Below, piece after piece: positions 52,788-63,590 of a stretch of 64,000 bases of DNA. A program made the translations under genes and the position numbers. The notes under the pieces were generated by a model. That model made no database searches and was not told the origin of the DNA. It saw only the letters and a program-made list of their open reading frames with translations. Every line of letters starts with the position of its first letter. Positions within the stretch are counted from its first letter, which is position 1. The DNA is from Adiantum capillus-veneris (Eukaryota > Streptophyta > Polypodiopsida > Polypodiales > Pteridaceae): positions 122,005,043 through 122,069,042 of the forward strand of contig CM043960.1 in the NCBI GenBank assembly GCA_014529385.2, written 5' to 3'.

Positions 52788-54293
52788 CATCACTATGTTG
52801 TACACTTTTTTTAATGTATATTAAATCATATCAAGCATAACTTTCTCGACAACATATATATAGCAAGGCCACCAAGCAAGACTAGTTTGTGATGGTAGAG
52901 CCATTTTTGGGGTGTTGATGGAGAACATGTTTCACATATTCTATGTCATTAGGTTAGCATGTTTCCTCAACAATGCCACTCACATAAAGCAAGAATAGAT
53001 TATTGTAGCTAATAAATATAATCAATTTTAATGGATTATTGTAGCTTTTTTGAGTGTAACTTTAACATCTAATTTAAATCCATGCAAGAATAAAATGCTC
53101 AGTCTTGTGTGGAGAAGATTACATTTGTTGATTGGATTCCTTCTCTCTCTCTCTCTTTCTCTCTTTCTTTATCCCTACACTGGCACTCAACTTTGCTTGT
53201 GCATACACACTCTCTCATAGTGGTTGCTTTGATAATTGTTGGTTTGCTACAATTGAGAATAGCTCTATTGTTGTAAAAAATGTCCCCTTTTATTGGACCC
53301 ATGTGATACTCTTAGAGATAAATAAGTGGGAGCCCAAGAAGTTCAAGAAGTAGCTAATATTTAGAAGGAATAAGCACCTCCCCTTGTGAGCCCTCTGGCG
53401 TGTTGGTTTTGTTTAAAAAAGGACAGGAGCCTCAAGGGTTGGCAAGATAGGACCCATCCTCAAAGAAGTCCGACATAAACACATTTAAGTAGCACTATTT
53501 AGTTGAAAAAACATATTAAATGGTACTACTGGCGGTGGAAAAACCCCTGAGATAATCATACATAGAGGTTTAAGTTACAAAGAGAAATGAAAAAATTAGA
53601 GATCATGGTACTCCAGAGCTGCATGATAAGCCAGTACTAGAAGGCCGCCCACACTAGCCTTACTCAGACCGCACATAGCATCCTACACCAAGTCAGAAGC
53701 CTCCACAATAGCCTCCAAATCTACATCAGAAACGCGTTTGTGTGGACCAGAGGTGTGTGGTAAGTGCAAGAGTAGGCGAGGAAGACAAAGAGGAGCTGGG
53801 GGGTCACGGGTAGATATGTTGTCGCAAGGTCAGTAGATAGCAGACATAGGAGCATCAATGAGCTTGCACGCAAGCAGAGAGAGGTGTGGCAGCTCATCGT
53901 TGGCTCAGATTTCTTTCCCATTCTCTCTCTCTCTCTCTCTCTTCCATTAAACAAATAGCCAGGAATGGTGATTGGCAATGCTTCTGCTCAACCTCCTTCA
54001 ATGTGCTTACCACAAGAAAAGCAAGCTTTTGCTCAGTACTTGCCAGCCATTCAACCTTTCTTGGTTGCAAGCTCACAAACGAAATTACAACAGAGCCAGC
54101 CCAATCAAGAACTCAAGTAGCCACACCATAAGCACAGGCAATGACCTTATAATATTGATAGCAATTATTTGTACAGAAAAGTTCAGATCATCTTTCACTG
54201 ATAGAAACACCTGTGAAAAAATAAGGCAATGCTGCTTGCTCACCTAAAGTAACACTCCATAGTCTTTTGCAGAAGCAAGATTCTCATGCTCTT
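52788..54293. other. Non-coding region between Gypsy-B and NDUFS6
   Basis: Short CT-rich arrays near 53142-53167 and 53924-53943. No ORF of recognisable family on either strand. Confidence 0.5.
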
Positions 54294-54581
54294 TTAATGA
54301 TGATCATGATGGGATTGTACATATCGCAGACCGCAATATTTGCAGACATTAGGTTCTCCAGAATCCAAAGAGATGTATTCCACTGGATGACCGAGTAGGT
54401 GGTGTCCTGAACAAAGATAAAGTAGACCTCAGATTATCGAAAGTTATTGAAAGTTAAAAACAGTACCTGCTTGTTTCAGCTTACACTTTTACTTACCTCC
54501 ATCACAAGCCACGACTCGTCCTTCGACGGCTATCGGTGGTATCTCATTGATATATTCCATTGGAGACTTATTGTTCAGATT
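54294..54581 (-). CDS. NADH:ubiquinone oxidoreductase 13 kDa subunit (NDUFS6), last two exons
   Basis: Exon 54497-54581 encodes NLNNKSPMEYINEIPPIAVE and GRVVACDG; intron 54407-54496 has GT/AG ends; exon 54294-54406 encodes LLGHPVEYISLDSGEPNVC, then KYCGLRYVQSHHDHH and TAA. The phases join cleanly. This is the conserved C-terminal zinc-binding domain of the mitochondrial complex I subunit, with metal ligands Cys-x8-His-x14-Cys-x2-Cys; plant homologues end in RYVQDHHH. The upstream exon(s) with the targeting peptide were not found. An acceptor AG at 54582-54583 and a perfect donor at 54625-54630 suggest a further exon, described next. Whether this is the live gene or a truncated copy is unsettled. 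Confidence 0.85.
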
Positions 54582-54630
54582 CTGAAATAAATAGAGAAAG
54601 ATCACTTGAGAAGATATCTATGAAACTTAC

Positions 54631-54838
54631 CTACGTTTCTTTCACCGACCAATGAGGAGTTAAATTGACACTGTATGATCTTCCTTCAGATATGATCAGA
54701 TATGGCTGCTGGAAACATGGCAAAAAGATCTGAGCTAATGGAATATTGATCTCTCCATTCGCAGATTTTATTTGATGTCCTTTCAAGAGAAAGCAAAAGG
54801 GTGAAGGGGGCCTTAAAGTCTCTAGACATCAGAATGGG
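54631..54838 (-). other. Candidate upstream exon of NDUFS6, with a stop at the splice site
   Basis: A minus-strand frame is open for about 68 codons and reads protein-like (INIPLAQIFLPCFQQPYLII, then SYSVNLTPHWSVKET). It ends ACG-TAG followed at once by GTAAGT. Splicing there to 54581 would keep phase 0, but the last codon is TAG. The sequence does not resemble the usual plant NDUFS6 N-terminus and I do not recognise it. Another frame (54686-54868) is also open, so coding is not proven. Confidence 0.35.
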
Positions 54839-55414
54839 TGCCTTGCAGTGTCCAGCCAAAGCCAACAAACTAAAACCATCTACTCTCCCAAAAGCCAGCG
54901 CTCAAAAAGCAACCAGCGCTTTTCACGGAAATCCGTTCTGCCACGTCAACATGCTGTCAGTGCATTTCGCGGGCCTGTCCGTACAGTCTGCCACGTCAAC
55001 ATTTGTCAACATAAAACACGGGCTGTGTAGAAAGTGTGTCGTGCTCTCTACAATGGGTGCTCCTCAGTGCAGTATGCGTGAAACCTCACTCCAACAGAAA
55101 AAAAACATCACACAGCAATGGAGCAACAGCTCAAATCACAACTGCAGACTCATAATTCACTGGAACTAAAGAGCTCATAGAACCATACAGTCTTTGGTTG
55201 GCACCACACTCAGCTCCAAGCCCAAGACTCACAAGTACAATGGGGGTGTCGAGGCTCCAATGTGTAGGGAGGGTGCAGGTGTGTGGTGCTGGACTCAAGA
55301 CAAGACACTATACTAGACTTGTCACAATTGTGACTATGTTACAATATTAAATCTACTCCTAGTTGCAGATATGCGAAGTGCCATGCCAAAGAGGACCCCT
55401 ACGCTTGGATGGTC
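54839..55414. other. Non-coding region
   Basis: Contains CTGCCACGTCAACAT twice (about 54938 and 54991). No gene. Confidence 0.5.
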
Positions 55415-55617
55415 GCGACACTTCGCCCAAAAGATGTGCCTCTTTGCCAAAAGCCACACTCCTTCAACGATTGGTCACACCCCTTCGCTCTACAGGTGTG
55501 ACTCTTCGCCCAATGGTTGCAGCTCTTCACTGAAAATATGTGTCTTTACGTCTAAAGTCATGTCTCTTCACCATGAGACATGCCTTCACTAGTGACTTTT
55601 CGTCTCCTATATAAGGA
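55415..55617 (+). promoter_or_regulatory. Degenerate ~20-bp tandem repeats ending at a TATA box
   Basis: About nine units of 19-22 bases start with variants of CTCTTCGCC (CTCTTTGCC, CCTTCGCTC, CTCTTCACT, CTTTACGTC, CTCTTCACC). They run to about 55600, followed by CTATATAAGG at 55607-55616. This looks like a promoter with reiterated upstream elements. It lies just outside the copia LTR that starts at 55620. Confidence 0.5.
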
Positions 55618-55619
55618 GC

Positions 55620-56743
55620 TGTCACGTGCACATTTAACCATATGTGTACGTAGACAAGCTGCTTCATGACATGGCACTTTTGTGAGTCTGCTTGCAGACC
55701 GTGCATGTCCAGACACTTGGAGTAGATGCATATCCTCTGGTTGCACACAGCATGATCATCAGATTTCCATCAGAACCCATCAGGAGCATTTTTACAGTGC
55801 TTAGACCTAATTTCCCTATTTTTGACAATTTTCACTTATTATTTTTGAGTGACTTTTGTTGGGAACTGGGTAGGGCAATTTGACTAGGTGAATATATAAG
55901 CAAACCTAGCGCTAGCATTCCACAGCAGAAGAGGCAACAGGAGCACTTGCTCAACATGCAACTTCTCAGCAGGACCCCCAAGATGCTCTAGCGTTTTTGG
56001 CAACACAACAGAGACACTGGCGTTTTTGCATCATCAGACCAGCCTTGGCGTTTTTGCATGGCAGATCAACCTCGGCGACCACAAGACACAGCAGATAGCA
56101 GATTTCAACAAGATCATTTTCAGCCCTAGCATTAGCAGATTCCCACAACAGATAGCAGATTTCCCTGCAAGATCATTTTGAGCCCTAGCGTTTTTGCAGA
56201 TCTTCGCGACGGAATCAGCCCTAGACTCAGCGTTTTCAGTTTTCAGGAGATAAAGATTTGCAGTTTTCAGCCATTAGTATCTTCAGATTTCAGCCCGTCT
56301 CGTCGTCGTCCTCATCGTCGGCAAGTCCAAGCATTTGTAGAGATTTGTGCAATCATAAGTAGACCGCTCTCACCATAGAGAGTGGGGCCTTCGGAGGAGG
56401 GTTTGACAACGTTCTGGTGTCGTATTCTTCTCTCTCTATCTCTCAATCTCAGCACCTTCATTCATAGTGTTCACCACTTTGTTTGTGTCCATTGCACTCT
56501 CTCACTAAAGGAACGGAAGGCTCTCCCTTGCGTAAGTAAAAGGAACCCTTGAGCACAGTTCGGAGCACTCATCTTGAGCAAAGTTAACATTCACTTCCGT
56601 TACACCTTACAGAAGCCTACTGTACTCAGTTTTCAAGCATTCATTCAATCAATCAAACACACATTCAGTCTCTTCTGTCTCAGTTTGATCTAAGTATGAA
56701 GTTTTAAGTCTTAAATATAGGATTAGCACCACTAATCCTCACA
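55620..56743 (+). repeat. Copia-3 5' LTR
   Basis: Begins TGTCACGTGCAC and ends CTCACA just before a Met-tRNA primer site. TATATAAG at 55893-55900. The first ~365 bases match 63591-64000. Downstream part repeats the word AGCGTTTTTGC several times (55990-56240). About 1.12 kb. Confidence 0.75.
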
Positions 56744-56744
56744 G

Positions 56745-56756
56745 TGGTATCAGAGC
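56745..56756 (+). other. Met-tRNA primer-binding site of Copia-3
   Basis: TGGTATCAGAGC, a perfect match, two bases past the LTR. Confidence 0.9.
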
Positions 56757-57361
56757 AAAATTTTTCCCAGGACCCTAAGGTTGTGAGCCTCTCACCCTCG
56801 CCGCTACCCTCTGCCCCCCTTCTTGGAGTTGTATGGCAGCAGAAGAACGATGGCAGCCGCAAGCATGCAGGCATGAGATAACTCACATCTAGTTCTATTC
56901 TCCTCTTACTGCAATAGATAGCAGACAGATGTGTGTGTGCGGATGTACCAATGAACAAGTAACGTTGGTGATTCGTTATGTGCCTTTTTGCTGCCGACTT
57001 GCTTCTGTGCTTGCACCCTTTCCCGGCGCACTCCCATGCTCGCACCCGTTCCCGGCGGCGTGCCTTTTCAATGTGCGCATCCCTTCGTTGGGATTTTCTG
57101 AAGCCTCTTCGCGCGCTGGCTGGCTGCCCCTTCGTCAAATATTAAACGCTGGCTGTTGTATGTAATCAACCCAACAGCGCACAAACTTTATAAAATTAGG
57201 CAAAGGGTTTGTTTATTATAAAAATGGCCGGTCAGCCCCAATTTTTTTAACACCATGTGAACACACCTTTTAAATGACCACATTAAACTTACGTAAAGTC
57301 TAAAACAAAATGATGACCAACCAGCGTACTCAGTTTACACACGACCCTCCTGCCTCTCCCT
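56757..57361 (+). other. Copia-3 leader and junction to unrelated sequence
   Basis: A short copia-type leader, then GC-rich and later AT-rich sequence without copia gag. The copia internal region is evidently deleted or displaced here; the exact junction is not visible. Confidence 0.45.
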
Positions 57362-58274
57362 TTGGTGCCGGTTTGGTGTGCACACTCTGCACGCAAGACA
57401 TTTCTCCTTCATGGCCGACGAATTCTTCAAGGTGCAAATCCCTTACCTTTCATATATAGAGAAAATATGCGTGTTCTCCCGAAAAATCCTACCACATCCG
57501 AAGCAATAAATATTCCGGATACTCTTGAATCTGAAGTCATCATAATTTTAGATTCCCTGACTCCAGAGCCCGAACCCGTTTCTGAACATAGTCTCCGCTC
57601 CAGAGTACCCATCCCCGAACCTGTTCCCGAACCAAAACCTACATCTGTTCGAGAGTTCCCTTTGAGGCGTAACCATGCCGAATTCTCAAAACGGAGGTGG
57701 TCAATCTGACGACGCCCTTACTCTTATCAAGGAACAGATGGCCACACTCTCCGCAAGTCTCGCATCACTACACACTCGCTTGGACCAGATGCAGACACAA
57801 AACAATTCTCGGAGTCGTCCTACGACTTCTTAGACAACATATGCTGCTTCTCCACCACCTTCTTCCGAAGCTTCAATGGACGAACAAAATGAACCAGAAC
57901 CAACTGAAGAGGTAGACAATCGTGAACTTCAATTGCTTTATGAATTTTTTAATGCTGCACAGAAGAAGCTGCTTGATGTTAAATTGCCGGAACCGTATAA
58001 TGGTCGTCGCGACAAGCGCGTGCTGGAACAATGGCTATTCAAAATGGAGGTCTACTTGTCCAACACGGATTTAGTAGAAAGTAAAAAAGTTGCACTTACT
58101 AGTTCTCTTCTCAAGGATACAACATTTCTTTGGTGGCAACGACGGGTTGCTGATGGTAAACACACACCTTCTTGGGACAAATTCCGGCATCCTGTTCACA
58201 AGGCGTTCAAGCCTGCCAATGCGGATTTTCATGCTTGGTCCTCTCTTCGCCGCCTGAGTCAAAAAGGTTCCTTC
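57362..58274 (+). pseudogene. Ty3/gypsy gag fragment
   Basis: 57362-57709 is a Pro/Glu-rich frame (EPVPEPKPTS). A gag frame starts at ATG 57675 (MPNSQNGGGQSDD), with a heptad-like helix, TAG at 57831, and continues from 57876 into a gag core: KLPEPYNGRRDKRVLEQWLF, then TTFLWWQRR and LRRLSQKGS. It ends at 58274, where the chromovirus LTR begins. This is the chromovirus-type gag pattern but lies on the opposite strand to the neighbouring chromovirus pol, so it belongs to a different copy. Confidence 0.75.
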
Positions 58275-58922
58275 TGTAACAGACTTGGACACTCCAAGTC
58301 AAGATTCTACCGCGACACGACAGGAATTTACTTCAAAATAGTTCACTATTCACAATTGATTCGACACGCCCTGGCAAAGTTCCGTGGCTAGAGATATTGG
58401 CCCCCAAGACTGGCGCCCCTTTTGGTATTTCTTTTTGTATTAATCTGCAACTCAAAGTACAAGGGAGTGGGAGGCTCTCACTCTCAGACTCTGCGTCCAG
58501 ATGCTCTAAGAAGTGGGAGGACTGCCCACACTTACAAAAGTTTTACAAGAGATGCCAAAAGCAGAGCCCCAGAAGCTGTAAATCAAAAGCCTTGTAAAAA
58601 TTTAGCAACTTTTCTCTCACAAGGCTTGCTAAAATAAAGCAATGGTAAAAATAAAGCTTTCTCTCTCTCTTGCGTAGAGCGTAGCCCAAAAAGCTGCATG
58701 TTGCTTTTACGTAGACTTTTTCGTACAGCTGTTGTAGAATGCGGGCGTCCGCAGACTCCGCCATGTCAGCAGTTTCAGCGCCGTACAGGCCATGCCACGT
58801 CAGCAATTCAGCGACATACAAGCCATGCAACGTCAACAGTTCAGCGCCATTTCCGGAAGCTGGCCAAATCGGGGAGGGTGTGTGTGTATCTGTTGGGCAT
58901 GCCACGTCACTGGATTGTGACA
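58275..58922 (-). repeat. 3' LTR of the chromovirus
   Basis: Minus-strand reading TGTCACAATCCAGTGACGTG to TCTGTTACA, 648 bp. Includes a perfect 7-bp hairpin ACTTGGA-CAC-TCCAAGT near its end (about 58283-58299). Confidence 0.85.
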
Positions 58923-58933
58923 TACCCCCTCTT
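58923..58933 (-). other. Polypurine tract of the chromovirus
   Basis: The minus strand reads AAGAGGGGGTA right before the LTR start. Confidence 0.75.
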
Positions 58934-59508
58934 GAAAGCATTATAATCGCCCTAGATTACGCCTGCAAAACAGACAGAAGCCATAAACTGTCTTACCAGA
59001 CACTGACAGTTAATACCGACGCACTAGGAACACACATCTAGCACATGTACCAATCAACAGTCACATCACTTGACATCACAAGACATCACATGACAAATCA
59101 CATTCAACATTCATTCGGATCTCAGACCATGATTTATCGGCAACGTATTTAGCAATCGCATCTAGATTCAGTTGGGACCTCACAGATGCTCGATTGACTA
59201 ATCCTAATTGCAACCATGTCTAACGAGATCTTTCAGACCAAAATGCTGCAGTCATTTCGTCTATCAGTTCCTGCACTTAAACAAGTCAAGAACAAATCAG
59301 TATCATATTATCGGGAATTCCAGTTCATAAAGTCATACAGCAGAATACTACCAGCTCACAGTATCCCTGAAACTCAAAGAGACATCATTGACTTTAATAT
59401 CAAAAATCGAGGCAATCTGTTGACAAAGGAGCAAAGCAACTCCCCTCTTGTGCATACCCGCTGCATCGATTCGGTCCAAGTTGAGTTCGGGGTTTCATTT
59501 AGAATAGA
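58934..59508 (-). other. Chromovirus 3' untranslated region
   Basis: No minus-strand ORF of note. A 106-codon plus-strand ORF at 59216-59536 has no recognisable family. Confidence 0.5.
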
Positions 59509-59745
59509 CTATGCTAATCCAAATGCTTCAAGGTAAAGATTCACAATCTGAGGAGTATCTGCTAGGTCCTCCTCCTCCATCCACTTCGCATCCAATGCAG
59601 GATAGTTTTTGAATTTAACCAAGAACCACCTTATCACTTTACCCTTAACCTTTTTGTCTTTATGTGCCAATATCTGTTCTGGAACAAATCTCCTCGTTTT
59701 CTTCCACTTTGGGTTGCTCATCAGGCTCCCCATCTTCGGGCACAT
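59509..59745 (-). pseudogene. Chromovirus integrase tail with chromodomain
   Basis: Encodes PEQILAHKDKKVKGKVIRWF, then LVKFKNYPALDAKWMEEEDL. The W-F-V-K-F--YP---W--E-DL pattern is a chromodomain, which in this clade directs integration to heterochromatin. The upstream integrase tail is in a different frame. Confidence 0.85.
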
Positions 59746-59926
59746 CGCCTTTAAAAGGCTTCAAGAGACTCACATGAAAAGCATTGTGAATTCTCCAAGT
59801 ATCGGACAGCTTCAGTCTAAAGGAGACATCATTTATCTTTTTAGAATTTGGAAAGGTCCGTAGTATCGCATACTAAGCTTTGGAAAAAGCCTCTCCTTTC
59901 CCTTTTTCTTTCTCAAGCATGCCTTC

Positions 59927-61178
59927 TCAAAACGTAAGAGCACCCAATTTGTTCTCCTTCAATTTCAAATCGCGACGATGACAATCTGTTGCCTTTTTCT
60001 GTCTTTCTTGAGATTTCTGCAAAGCCTCGCGGACCTTGGCAAAAGCCGTGTCCAAGTTACACGTGTACTCATCGGCTTCAAAAATCTTATCTTTCGTGCT
60101 TAGGAAGGGTGGAACCTTCGTAGCACCTTCAATAATCTCAAATGGCGTCTTCCCCGTCGAAGAGTGTATCGTGTTATTGTAGGCAAATTCCACCAAAGGT
60201 AAATACTTTTCACATTGAGTCTTCTGATCCGAGATGTAAGACTTCAATAGATCTAGTACCACTCAATTGGCAATCTCTGATTGCCTGTAAGTCTGCGGGT
60301 GGAACAATGACCAGAACTGCAACCGCGTGCCAATGTTCTTCCAAATTGCCTTCCAAAACAAACTCATAAATCTGGGGTGCCCTGTCGGAGATCATCGTCT
60401 CAGGCATGCCATGTAATTTGAAAATCTGGGCCACAAACAATCTCGCTAAGTGATCCGGCTTGACTGTTTTCTTCAATGGAATGAAATGAGGCTGCTTGCT
60501 AAATCTGTCAATAACAGTCCAAAGACCATCGTGACCACTCTGTGTTCTCAAGAGATCAAAAATGAAATCCATTGCAATACTTTCCCAGGGGCGGGTGGGT
60601 ATGGATAAAGGCTGTAACAATCCCTGTGCTTTATGCCTGTCAAACTTGACCTTCTGGCATACCAAGCAACTGCGTACAAAATCGTCCACTTCCTTCTTGA
60701 GTCTCGGGCAAAAGAAGTATCTCTCTACACCTTTCAAGGTGGTAACAATGCCACGGTGACACGTAAAAGGTCGACAGTGGCATTCGGTCATAACCTTTTC
60801 CCTCAATGGCTGTGTAACGCACAACATTGTTTTCCTCATCAAGTAGCCATCCCGAATGGAATATCCCGCTACTATCTCCCCATTCCGTATCCCAGTGAAA
60901 ATATCTGCAAAATCTGTATCCGTGGCATACTGGTCGACCATAACCTCAAAGCTCCTATGATGTATCGCAGAAATAGCTAGAACCAATGGCTCCGAGACAA
61001 AGCATTCGCCACCAAATTCTTCTGTCCCTGCACGTGGACAATCTAGAAGTGAAACTGTGACAAGATGTTCGCCCACCGCATCTACTTTTCCGATAGCTGG
61101 TTCTGTGACAAGAAGTAGTGTAAACTCTGATGGTCTGTGTAGACAGTAAAATCCGCTCCGAGTAGGTAATGCCGCCAC
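59927..61178 (-). pseudogene. Chromovirus integrase
   Basis: Frame 61178-60210 has the zinc finger (CHRGIVTTLKG, CLVCQKVKFDRH) and core (SIAMDFIFDLL, MISDRAPQ). A frameshift follows; the catalytic Glu (QSEIAN) is read in another frame with a TGA after it near 60263. Frame 60262-59927 continues (LVEFAYNNTIHSSTGKTPFE). Broken. Confidence 0.85.
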
Positions 61179-61405
61179 TGAGCAAGAGCATGGATAACTG
61201 CCAAAAGCTCTCTCTCATAAATCTGTGCTGTCAATTCTGGCATTGAGAACAATTGGCTCTTGTAGGCAATGACATGGCCTTCTTGCATTAAGACCGCACC
61301 CAGACTACGACCACAAGCATCCCAATATACTGCGAATGACTTCTGCAAATCCGGCAAAGTCAAAACTAATCCTGTAGTCAATTTCTCTTTCAATGTCTGA
61401 TACCA
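61082..61405 (-). pseudogene. Chromovirus RNase H
   Basis: Starts at the LTR junction with WYQTLKEKL, then VYWDACGRSLGAVLMQ (first catalytic Asp), ERELLAVIHAL (Glu) and DFTVYTDHQSL (Asp). A frameshift separates it from integrase. RT proper is absent. Confidence 0.85.
61396..61405 (-). other. Primer-site-like sequence inside RNase H codons
   Basis: The minus strand reads TGGTATCAGA, one base after the LTR end, and simultaneously encodes W-Y-Q. It is the first ten bases of the Met-tRNA primer site. Confidence 0.75.
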
Positions 61406-61406
61406 C

Positions 61407-61909
61407 TCTAACAGACTTGGACACTCCAAGTCAAGATTCTACCGTAACACGACAGGATTTTACTTCAAAACAGTTCACAATTCACAATTGATTTGACATG
61501 GCCCGGCGGAGTTTCGTGCCTAGAGATATTGGCCCCAAAAACTGGCACCCCTTTCGGTATTTCTTTTTGTATTAATCTGCAACTCAAAGTACAAGGGAAT
61601 GGGAGGCTCTCACTCTCAGACTCTACGTCCAGATGCTCTACGAAGTGGGAGGCCTACCCACACTTATAAAAGTTTTCAAGGGATGCCAAAAGCAGCCCCA
61701 AAAGCTGTAAATCAAAAGCCTTGTAAAAATAAAGCAACTTTTCTCTCACAAGGCTTACTAAAATAAAGCAATGGTAAAAATAAACCTGCACGCTGCTTTT
61801 GCGTAGACTTTTCCGTACTTGTAGAATGCGGGCGTCCGTATACTCAGCCACGTCAACAATTCAACACCATTTCCGGGAGCTGGCCAAATCGGGTAGGGTA
61901 TGTGTGTGT
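61407..61909 (-). repeat. 5' LTR of the chromovirus, truncated
   Basis: Matches 58275-58898. Its outer ~25 bases are replaced by the copia LTR that begins TGTTGGG at 61910. Confidence 0.85.
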
Positions 61910-62170
61910 TGTTGGGTTAAAGGCCTAAATAACCCCTTTTTGTACATTTTTATACTTTGAACCTGGACACATTTTTTTAAAGTCACTTATAATAAAAGTG
62001 GGAAAACCCAAAACTCGCTTATTAAGTTTTCCCAAAAAATGTGAGCTCTCTCTCTCCTTGCTTCGATCTCTAGCGCTAGCTCTCTGCTGCTCTGTGCCTC
62101 CAGCTTCTTGCCCCAATCCTGCACTACATCGCGACACGCACCTACTGGTACCTTCTGCTTCGCGCTTGCA
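61910..62170 (+). repeat. Copia-4 5' LTR
   Basis: 261 bp, TGTTGGGTTAAAGG to CGCGCTTGCA. Only one copy in the window. Confidence 0.75.
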
Positions 62171-62172
62171 AC

Positions 62173-62186
62173 TGGTATCAGAGCCC
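62173..62186 (+). other. Met-tRNA primer-binding site of Copia-4
   Basis: TGGTATCAGAGCCC two bases after the LTR. Confidence 0.9.
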
Positions 62187-62616
62187 TAGGGTTTCAAAAC
62201 AACCCTGTGCAGTCTGCTCGACAGCGAGTTAAATTTGCTTTCCCGCGTTCAAATTTCGCTTTTATCGCGAAGCCCCTTGTTTCTGGGGTCAAGAAGGTCA
62301 CCAAAACTGCCAAAAGCCCAAAACAGGTTGTTTTTAGGTCAAAATAGATGATTTACAGGTTATTACGGGTCAAAACAACAATACGCAGGTGTACCAAAGT
62401 TGTGGGATCACATGTATTGATGTTTGTCATGAAAGTTGAGTAAAAAGATGAGTACACGCGCTTGAAATTGCACATTTCAGCTGAAATTTCAGATTTGGAC
62501 AGTTTCATGTAAAGAAACTGTGGCTCTTTGTATGCAAAGTCTTGTGGTTGCTACTATTTGCTGAAATTTTCAGCCTTTTGCATCTCCTTAGTATACACAC
62601 TTGTGGTTGAATTAAG
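62187..62616 (+). other. Copia-4 leader
   Basis: Non-coding leader before gag, without notable structure. Confidence 0.6.
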
Positions 62617-63590
62617 ATGGCTTCTTTCTCTTCCACATCTGACACTAAAAGTTTGATGGAAATCAAACGGTTCGATGGTCAAGGCTTCGATGTTTGGCAA
62701 GAATGCATGCAAGATATCCTTTTCTTAAAGGATTGTGAAGATACATTGGAGCAGAATAAGCCACCAGGTTTGTCTGACGAAGAGTGGACCAGGTTAAATA
62801 AGAAGGCTATGGCCTACATCAAAATGGCTATCAATGATGACATTTTGACAGACATCAAGCGTTTGGACTCTGCTTATGCAATATGGCAAAAGCTAAAGTC
62901 CAATTATGAAAACACCACGCCTGTGAACCAGGTGCATTTGATGCGAAAGTTAGTGAATATGCAGCTTGATGACTCGAAGTCAGCTTCTGAGCATTTGAGT
63001 GCTTTTAAAGGTGTGTTGAGTCAATTACAGGACAGTGGGGGCTTCAGCAATTCAATGATAAGCTGAAAGCTATTTTCTTGCTTATGACATTGCCAGATAC
63101 TTGGGAAACTTTGGTTGATTCCTTAAGCAACAGTCCCACCCTAACTTATGACGGTGTGAGAGGGTCTATTCTCAATGAAGAGATTAGACGCAAGTCTAGT
63201 GGGGAAGGTGGCAGTTCTGCCTGCAATGCAAGAGGTAGAAATCAAAAGCGTGATGCGGACAACAGGACGCAAAATAGAAGTAAGAGCAAGACAAAAGATA
63301 AGGATGTCCCTTGTTATCAATGTGACACATAGGGTCACAGGAAACCTGATTGCAGGTATTTCAAGAAAGAACAGGAAAGGAAGAAGGAAACGCAAGAAAA
63401 GAAGAAGAAAGATGAGAAAAAAGGGGAAAAATCAACAGGTGATTCCTCCAGGGATGCTAAGAATGCAAATGTATCCTCTAGTGTGGTCATTGAGGAGCTG
63501 TCAGACGTTGACGAAATCTTGGTTACGGCTTCATGCCCCTCAGATTTGGTTGATAGCTAATGTAGAAGACATTCTTATCTCGAAGAAAGA
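62617..63590 (+). pseudogene. Copia-4 gag
   Basis: Starts MASFSSTSDTKSLMEIKRFD at 62617. The copia gag (UBN2-type) pattern is clear: LMRKLVNMQL, SEHLSAFKGVLSQL. A frameshift at a run of G near 63038-63042 moves the frame to 63078, continuing LMTLPDTWETLVDSLS. A zinc knuckle CYQC is interrupted by TAG at 63330-63332, with GHRKPDC following in frame. A Lys/Glu-rich linker leads to VTASCPSDLVDS, then TAA. It ends at the LTR at 63591, before protease. Confidence 0.88.

Larger units (their letters stand above)
58275..61909 (-). mobile_element. Deleted chromovirus (Ty3/gypsy) with chromodomain
   Basis: Direct LTRs at 58275-58922 and 61407-61909. Minus-strand internal order RNase H, integrase, chromodomain. 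Gag, protease and most of RT are missing: the coding sequence begins directly at a primer-site-like TGGTATCAGA beside the right LTR. No matching target duplication found. The right LTR is cut short by a copia LTR at 61910. Confidence 0.8.
61910..63590 (+). mobile_element. Copia-4 fragment
   Basis: LTR 61910-62170, primer site 62173-62186, leader, and gag up to 63590, where a Copia-3-type LTR takes over. No pol. Confidence 0.8.

Noticed and set aside
58275-58391. Gag ORF continuing past 58274
   Set aside because: The sequence from 58275 is LTR, repeated at 61407; the last codons of that ORF are read through LTR sequence.
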